A stretch of 9,358 nt of DNA, from NCBI GenBank assembly GCA_003152795.1, contig PMBA01000102.1:14189-23546 (forward strand). Direction: 5' to 3'. The notes beneath the pieces are model-generated. The model had not been told where the DNA came from. It searched no databases and worked only from the letters and a program-made list of their open reading frames with translations. The stretch comes from Acidobacteriaceae bacterium. GTDB lineage: Bacteria > Acidobacteriota > Terriglobia > Terriglobales > Acidobacteriaceae. The position numbers were made by a program, and so were the translations under genes. Shown piece after piece: positions 5,709-9,358 of the stretch. The stretch's first letter is position 1. Each line of letters starts with the position of its first letter.

Positions 5709-5978
5709 AATGCCACAATAAGCATCGACCGGGCGGGCCGACTGGTTCTTCCCAAGCCAGTTCGCGAGCAGTTGCAACTTGAACCGGGAGAATCACTGGA
5801 AATGGAGTCGTTCGAGGATCACATCGTTCTGCGCCCAGTTCGTGGCAACGCAACGGCTTACAAGAAAGAGGGCGTCTTGGTGTTTCGAACGGGTCCGTTG
5901 AAGGCGTCTGTTGTCGATGAGACTATCCGTGAGGTTCGTAAGGAGCGAGACCGGCAAATATTGGGCACGAAACGGTGA
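5706..5978 (+). CDS. vapB: AbrB/MazE-fold antitoxin of a VapBC-type pair
   Basis: The likely product has 90 residues. The N-terminal region (about 3-45: ATISIDRAGRLVLPKPVREQ, then LEPGESLEM and HIVLRP) is a classic SpoVT/AbrB swapped-hairpin DNA-binding domain. The C-terminal part (about 58-90, VVDETIREVRKERDRQ) is helical and charged, as expected for the arm that covers a PIN toxin. An upstream in-frame ATG exists at 5685, but it lies inside the inverted repeats, upstream of the -10. The ATG at 5706 starts directly at the conserved domain and is preferred. No Shine-Dalgarno precedes either ATG. The stop TGA overlaps the GTG start of the toxin gene. By family knowledge it neutralises the toxin and autorepresses the operon, usually as a complex with the toxin. 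Confidence 0.87.
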   Translation: MNATISIDRAGRLVLPKPVREQLQLEPGESLEMESFEDHIVLRPVRGNATAYKKEGVLVFRTGPLKASVVDETIREVRKERDRQILGTKR

Positions 5979-6400
5979 AATCTTTTTTCGACACGTCGGT
6001 TCTGGTCGCATCGTTTCTGGACGGTCATGAACACTATGAGCGGAGCTTTGCCGTTCTTGCCCATGCCAACCGCAAAAATGCGTGCTGCGCAACGCATAGT
6101 CTGGCGGAACTCTATTCGACTCTGACACGGCTACCGGGAAAATTAGGCTTGAGTGTGGAACAGGCGCTAGCGTCTCTCGATTCCGTCGCGGAACGGCTGG
6201 AGTTGATATCGTTGGATGTTCCTGAGTATCGGCACGCAATCCGGGAGGCTGCAAGCGGGGGTATCGTCGGCGGCACGATCTACGACGCCTTATTAGGCCA
6301 ATGCGCTTTGAAGGCGCGTGCGACGAAGATCTACACTTGGAACGTCGGTCATTTTCGGATGCTCGGGGCTGAAATCGCCAACAGAGTGCGAACTCCTTAA
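5975..6400 (+). CDS. vapC: PIN-domain ribonuclease toxin, VapC type
   Basis: The protein has 141 residues, the usual VapC size. The GTG start overlaps the antitoxin stop (GTGA), which implies translational coupling; no separate Shine-Dalgarno is seen. The PIN acidic residues are in place: D6 (in FFDTSVLVA), E45 (in HSLAELYSTL) and D104 (in GGTIYDALL). The final motif is TWNVGHF, with N123 at the fourth site, as in many PIN toxins. By family knowledge VapC proteins are Mg-dependent endoribonucleases that cut tRNA or rRNA and halt growth when freed from antitoxin; the target cannot be inferred here. All key residues look intact, so the toxin is probably functional. The pair sits between a terminator and the opposite-strand genes, consistent with an acquired module. 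Confidence 0.88.
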   Translation: MKSFFDTSVLVASFLDGHEHYERSFAVLAHANRKNACCATHSLAELYSTLTRLPGKLGLSVEQALASLDSVAERLELISLDVPEYRHAIREAASGGIVGGTIYDALLGQCALKARATKIYTWNVGHFRMLGAEIANRVRTP

Positions 6401-6429
6401 GCGTTGCTATCGGTCTCTTGGACGGTTTT

Positions 6430-6606
6430 TCACCTGAATCTCAGAACAACAACTCCAGCGTCCCAACTCACGAACACCCACCACACCGTGCCCCATACCG
6501 TAAGAATGAAGGGGATAGGTACTTGCAAGTAAACAAAGGGCAACACTAGGCCCGCTACGGGGATATCTACGGTATACAGATAGAGCCATCCGGAATCGAG
6601 GAGCAA
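6430..6606 (-). CDS. Possible small two-helix membrane protein (58 codons), or the remnant of a larger one
   Basis: On the - strand a frame opens after a TGA at about 6622-6624 and ends at TGA 6430-6432. From the TTG at 6606 it gives 58 residues. The sequence has two strongly hydrophobic, Trp-rich segments: GWLYLYTVDIPVAGLVLPFV followed by a Pro-rich turn (VPIPF), then ILTVWGTVWWVFVSW. It ends with a short basic tail (LRFR). Such a pattern is unlikely by chance in a GC-rich region, and TVWGTVWWxxVS resembles the end of small bacterial membrane proteins I have seen but cannot name. There is no ATG and only a weak GAGG 13 nt before the TTG, so the N-terminus may be lost or shifted into another frame. 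A 78-codon overlapping frame (6407-6643) lacks this character. Function is unknown. Confidence 0.38.
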   Translation of the reverse strand: MLLDSGWLYLYTVDIPVAGLVLPFVYLQVPIPFILTVWGTVWWVFVSWDAGVVVLRFR

Positions 6607-6677
6607 AGAGGGGTGCTCGCCTCAGTGCCAGGCTCTCGCTCATGGTTTCGATATTTTCACGAAAGCCGTCCGTATTC

Positions 6678-8141
6678 CTACGCCGCAGCGATGAGCTTTG
6701 CGGCTTCCGCAGTGCGCTCGCGCAGCTTCTCCAGCGAACTGCGGAGAGGCTCGCTGTTGGCCTGCGTTTCCGGTTGCTGGCCGATGGTCAAGGCGAGCCG
6801 GTTGACGGCTTCCGCGAGGCGCTTGGCGAGATCGATCAGGACTACCAAAGAATCGGCGTGCAACTTCCAGACGGAGAGGGAATTGTGCGAGCGCTTGAGT
6901 TCCTCGATTTCGGTGGTCATGCGCGCCGTTACAGCGACGATGCGGAGCAGCATCCGGGCAGCGTTGGCCCGCGGACCAGTTTGATCGAGATAGTCGGCTG
7001 TGTAAGCCTCAATTTCAGCGGGACTGAGCATGAGGTTGAAGTAGCGCATGGGCACGATCTGGCGGAACTTGGGATCGGCGACGCGTACGAAAACGCGGAT
7101 CGATTCTTCCACTCTTCGCAGCTTGGCTTCCTCGACCGATACCGCCTGCGGAGTGATGGCGGCAGCAACATACTTCTGGACTGGAGCCGGAGCGAGCGCC
7201 GGAGCCGCAGCCGCGCCGCTAGAGGACGGCATGGACTCTGAATTAGTGCGCCGGATCGGCGGCCTTCGTTCCAATTCTTTTTTCAGCCGGGACACGCGCC
7301 GGAATTTTTCCAGGGCAGCGCCGTAATCGACCTTCAACAATGCTTCCTGGTTCAGTGCGGCGACATGCTCAACGGTGACTTCCACTCCGTCGACTGTACT
7401 AAGGATGCAGCCGCCAAGTTCTTCAAGGCGTTTGGCGAAATCCTTGATCTCCTGGGTGGCAGCGGCGAACAGAGAGTGGAAGCGGTCGCCGAATGCGGAA
7501 TTGTACGGCGCAAGAGTGGCCAGCACTCCGGGATGATAAATCGATACGCCGAGCGCGGCCTTTAATTCCCGAACCCGCGGAATGATGCCGGAGTCCATGA
7601 GCGCGCTGAAGTCATTGAAGCGATTCGCCTGGTCAAGCAGAGGGCCGAATTCACGCAACAACTGCACGTCGGCATCCGAGAGCACGGGAACGTCGGACTC
7701 AGACAGGATTTCCAGCAGCGCAATTTCAAACGGAGACAGAGGAATCGAGCCGTCAAGGCCGTAGCCACGCCGCTCCCACTGGCCGGCTACACGGGGATGC
7801 CGGAATAAAAAGGTTGCGACCAGATCGGTCTTGTCGCGATTGGCTCCCGAATCGTCGCGGTGGCGCGCAAAGTAGCGCAGGAGCGCTTCGGCAACCTCGG
7901 GATCGAGGTCGGATTGCACTCCCAGCCGGAGCATGGCAGGAGTGATGGCCATGTCGAGAAGCTGAATCCAGAGCTGCATCTGATCGAGCGTGGAGCGCAC
8001 ATCGTCGACGTGGCTGATGACATCGGGAGCGAGTTCGGCGGGAGCGGGCAGCTCTCCGCCAAGCTGATCGCTGAGCAGCCGCTGGTAGAAGCCCTGCACG
8101 GTGGCGAGCAAGGCCAGTTCCCATTTGGGATCCTCAACCAA
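6678..8141 (-). CDS. Uncharacterised 487-residue helical protein
   Basis: I do not recognise this family. The product is soluble by eye: no signal peptide and no transmembrane helix. The N-terminal part (1-293) looks all-helical and ends in a charged coiled-coil-like stretch (about 225-293, with KRLEELGG and RLKKELERR). A Ser/Ala/Pro-rich linker (about 298-335) follows. The C-terminal part (336-487) is again helical, with RMLLRIVAVTARMTTEIEE and EKLRERTAEAAKLIA suggesting coiled coils. No catalytic motif, metal site or nucleotide-binding loop is apparent. The start is TTG at 8141, chosen because AAGGAG lies six bases upstream. It reads away from purU with a 202-nt gap, so it may have its own promoter or be the distal gene of a purU transcript. 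The domain layout suggests a structural or scaffold protein; this is a guess. Confidence 0.82.
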   Translation of the reverse strand: MVEDPKWELALLATVQGFYQRLLSDQLGGELPAPAELAPDVISHVDDVRSTLDQMQLWIQLLDMAITPAMLRLGVQSDLDPEVAEALLRYFARHRDDSGANRDKTDLVATFLFRHPRVAGQWERRGYGLDGSIPLSPFEIALLEILSESDVPVLSDADVQLLREFGPLLDQANRFNDFSALMDSGIIPRVRELKAALGVSIYHPGVLATLAPYNSAFGDRFHSLFAAATQEIKDFAKRLEELGGCILSTVDGVEVTVEHVAALNQEALLKVDYGAALEKFRRVSRLKKELERRPPIRRTNSESMPSSSGAAAAPALAPAPVQKYVAAAITPQAVSVEEAKLRRVEESIRVFVRVADPKFRQIVPMRYFNLMLSPAEIEAYTADYLDQTGPRANAARMLLRIVAVTARMTTEIEELKRSHNSLSVWKLHADSLVVLIDLAKRLAEAVNRLALTIGQQPETQANSEPLRSSLEKLRERTAEAAKLIAAA

Positions 8142-8147
8142 AGTCAG

Positions 8148-8153
8148 CTCCTT
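8148..8153 (-). promoter_or_regulatory. Shine-Dalgarno AAGGAG fixing the TTG start of the 487-aa gene
   Basis: On the - strand AAGGAG is followed by six bases (CTGACT) and then TTG at 8141. It is the best ribosome site in the window and supports TTG as the real start. Confidence 0.75.
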
Positions 8154-8195
8154 CGAGATGGCAAGGTAATGCTTGCAGAGGCAGTCGTACCTTTT

Positions 8196-8224
8196 AGTAA
8201 AGCCGAAAGGGAACGGCAGCGCAA
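8196..8224 (-). promoter_or_regulatory. Weak candidate promoter upstream of the 487-aa gene
   Basis: On the - strand TTGCGC (8224-8219) and TTTACT (8201-8196) are 17 bp apart, about 55 nt before the TTG start. Matches to consensus are three and four of six. The position is right but the hexamers are poor, and read-through from purU is the alternative. Confidence 0.22.
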
Positions 8225-8275
8225 TTAATCAGCTGGTTACGGAAGTGAGTGGACCACTACCCAGCAGGCAGTTCG

Positions 8276-8309
8276 CAGTACCAGTGTCCAGTATCCAGTG
8301 GGGCCAGTC
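8276..8309. repeat. Short CAGT-based repeat run in the gap between purU and the 487-aa gene
   Basis: CAGTAC, CAGTGTC, CAGTATC, CAGTGGGGC and CAGTC follow each other, a degenerate run with a period near seven bases. Read on the other strand it gives ACTGGAT/ACTGGAC-like units. I have an impression that such runs recur between genes in some soil bacteria, but this cannot be tested here. The remaining gap (8142-8343) contains nothing else convincing apart from the start signals of the 487-aa gene. Confidence 0.5.
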
Positions 8310-8343
8310 GCGGCTGCCTATGGCTGGGGCTTCGCGAGCTGGG

Positions 8344-9201
8344 TTATTGGAAGACCACGGTCTTGTTTCCATACAGCAGGATGCGGTTTTCGACGTGCCA
8401 GCGGACGGCGCGCGACAGGACGACCTTTTCGATGTCGCGGCCCTTCTGGACGAGATCGTCGATGGTGTCGCGGTGGTGGATGCGGACGACATCCTGTTCG
8501 ATGATGGGGCCATCGTCGAGCACTTGGGTCACGTAGTGAGCGGTGGCGCCGATCAGTTTGACGCCGCGCTGAAACGCCTGGTGATAGGGTTTGGATCCGA
8601 CGAACGCGGGCAGAAAAGAGTGGTGGATGTTGATGAGGTTCTGGGAGCCGAGGGTTGCGATGAACTCGTTGGAGAGCACCTGCATGTAGCGCGCGAGGAC
8701 GACAAGACTGCATTTGTGCTCGCGGACGAGCGCGATTTGCTGCTGTTCCGCTTCCCGCTTGTTGTCCTTCGTCACCGGTACGACGAAGTAGGGGATGCGA
8801 TAGAAGTCGGCGATACGCTGGTTATCGGGATGGTTGGAAACGATCAGCGGGATTTCGCAGCGGAGTTCGCCGCTCTGGTGCCGGTAGAGCAGGTCCTGCA
8901 AGCAATGGTCATACTTCGAAACAAAGATCGCGATGCGAGAGCGGTCGGTGGAGCGGGCGAGTCGCCAGTCCATCTGGAAGTCGCGGGCGATGGGAGCAAA
9001 GCGGTCCGCAAACTGAGCCAGATCAAAATCGAAATCCGTAGGGTCGAACTCGACGCGGGTCAGAAAGAGATTGGATTCCTCGTCTCCATGCTCGTCATTG
9101 AACAGGATGTTGCCGTTGTGGCGAAAGATGAATTCGGCGATCGAGGCGACAACGCCTTTGCGGTCGGGGCAGGAGACGAGGAGGATAGCGGAGGTGTGCA
9201 T
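8344..9201 (-). CDS. purU: Formyltetrahydrofolate deformylase
   Basis: This 285-residue cytosolic enzyme matches the usual length (about 280). It hydrolyses 10-formyl-tetrahydrofolate to formate and tetrahydrofolate, balancing the one-carbon pool and, in E. coli, supplying formate to PurT. Residues about 4-80 are an ACT-type regulatory domain (ILLVSCPDRKGVVASIAEFI). Residues about 88-285 are the formyltransferase-fold hydrolase domain. The catalytic triad of this fold is visible: N191 and H193 in INIHHSFLPAF, and D229 in AHYVTQVLDDGPII. The SFLPAFxGxxPYxQA motif is also intact. The ATG at 9201 is the only sensible start, since an in-frame TAA lies 9 nt upstream of it; the Shine-Dalgarno is poor. 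An oxidoreductase gene ends 75 nt upstream on the same strand. Confidence 0.95.
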   Translation of the reverse strand: MHTSAILLVSCPDRKGVVASIAEFIFRHNGNILFNDEHGDEESNLFLTRVEFDPTDFDFDLAQFADRFAPIARDFQMDWRLARSTDRSRIAIFVSKYDHCLQDLLYRHQSGELRCEIPLIVSNHPDNQRIADFYRIPYFVVPVTKDNKREAEQQQIALVREHKCSLVVLARYMQVLSNEFIATLGSQNLINIHHSFLPAFVGSKPYHQAFQRGVKLIGATAHYVTQVLDDGPIIEQDVVRIHHRDTIDDLVQKGRDIEKVVLSRAVRWHVENRILLYGNKTVVFQ

Positions 9202-9276
9202 AGAAGAGGTTTAATTCAGCCGGTAACCGTTGTGTGCTCCTTTGTAGAGGACGAAAGGCTTTACAGGGGACTCAAA

Positions 9277-9358
9277 TTACTTCTTAAGCGCCTTCGCAAT
9301 CTCGCGCGCCGCGTTGGCGCCGGAGCCGCCGGTGAGCCCGGTGCCGGGATGCGTTCCG
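9277..9358 (-). CDS. C-terminal end of a probable FAD-dependent oxidoreductase (phytoene-desaturase-like), partial
   Basis: Only the last 26 codons are in the window, ending at TAA (9279-9277 on the - strand). The peptide begins GTHPGTGLTGGSGANAAREI and ends in a Lys-rich helix. The THPGxGxTGxxGxNAAREI pattern is the FAD-binding end of NAD(P)/FAD-dependent amine oxidase/CrtI-like proteins, where it contacts the flavin. The substrate cannot be inferred from so short a piece. It is on the same strand as purU and upstream of it. Confidence 0.6.
   Translation of the reverse strand, partial: GTHPGTGLTGGSGANAAREIAKALKK

Noticed and set aside
6401..6430. Possible terminator after the PIN toxin gene (T-run at 6426-6430)
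   Set aside because: The stem before the T-run is only about three pairs, too weak to call.
6407..6643. 78-codon - strand frame starting MSESLALRR
   Set aside because: It overlaps the hydrophobic 58-codon frame in a different phase and lacks protein-like pattern. The membrane-like frame is the better candidate.
9202..9276. AAAGGAG-like sequence on the - strand upstream of purU
   Set aside because: It is about 40 nt from the purU ATG, and no start codon lies at a suitable distance.

Overview
The window looks like a chromosomal segment of a GC-rich soil-type bacterium. Acidobacteriota (Terriglobia/Koribacter-like) is my best guess, based on gene content, codon use and an intergenic palindromic repeat whose chance translation (VQPGGDAR..ST) I associate with that phylum. 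This assignment is inference, not proof.

The left part, on the + strand, is housekeeping. It holds the 3' end of mtaB (tRNA methylthiotransferase), a copy of the palindromic repeat, a FecR-domain protein with both an N-terminal hydrophobic segment and a C-terminal membrane anchor, rodA (SEDS peptidoglycan polymerase of the elongasome), and a 372-nt gene-free stretch that behaves like a structured leader. The leader precedes a 927-residue RNase E/G. That nuclease has an RNase G-like catalytic core, but its S1 RNA-binding barrel is split by about 450 residues of disordered sequence: two Arg-rich clusters flanking an acidic, partly helical core. The gene is followed by a second, inverted copy of the palindromic repeat and a good intrinsic terminator.

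The middle part, about 5.65-6.67 kb, is accessory in character and less GC-rich by eye. It holds a VapBC-type toxin-antitoxin pair (AbrB/MazE-fold antitoxin, PIN-domain toxin) with nested inverted repeats at the promoter and probably a leaderless antitoxin message. Convergent to it is a short unlisted frame of about 58 codons that encodes a plausible two-helix membrane peptide.

The right part, on the - strand, reads from right to left: the last 26 codons of a probable FAD-dependent oxidoreductase/phytoene-desaturase-like protein, purU (10-formyl-THF hydrolase), a roughly 200-nt gap with a short CAGT-type repeat run, and a 487-residue protein I do not recognise, with a canonical Shine-Dalgarno and a TTG start.

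There is no obvious multi-gene novel system. The best leads are the RNase E/G with its internal scaffold-like insertion, the candidate autoregulatory leader in front of it, the small membrane ORF, and the orphan 487-aa protein. No rRNA, tRNA, CRISPR array or insertion sequence was recognised.
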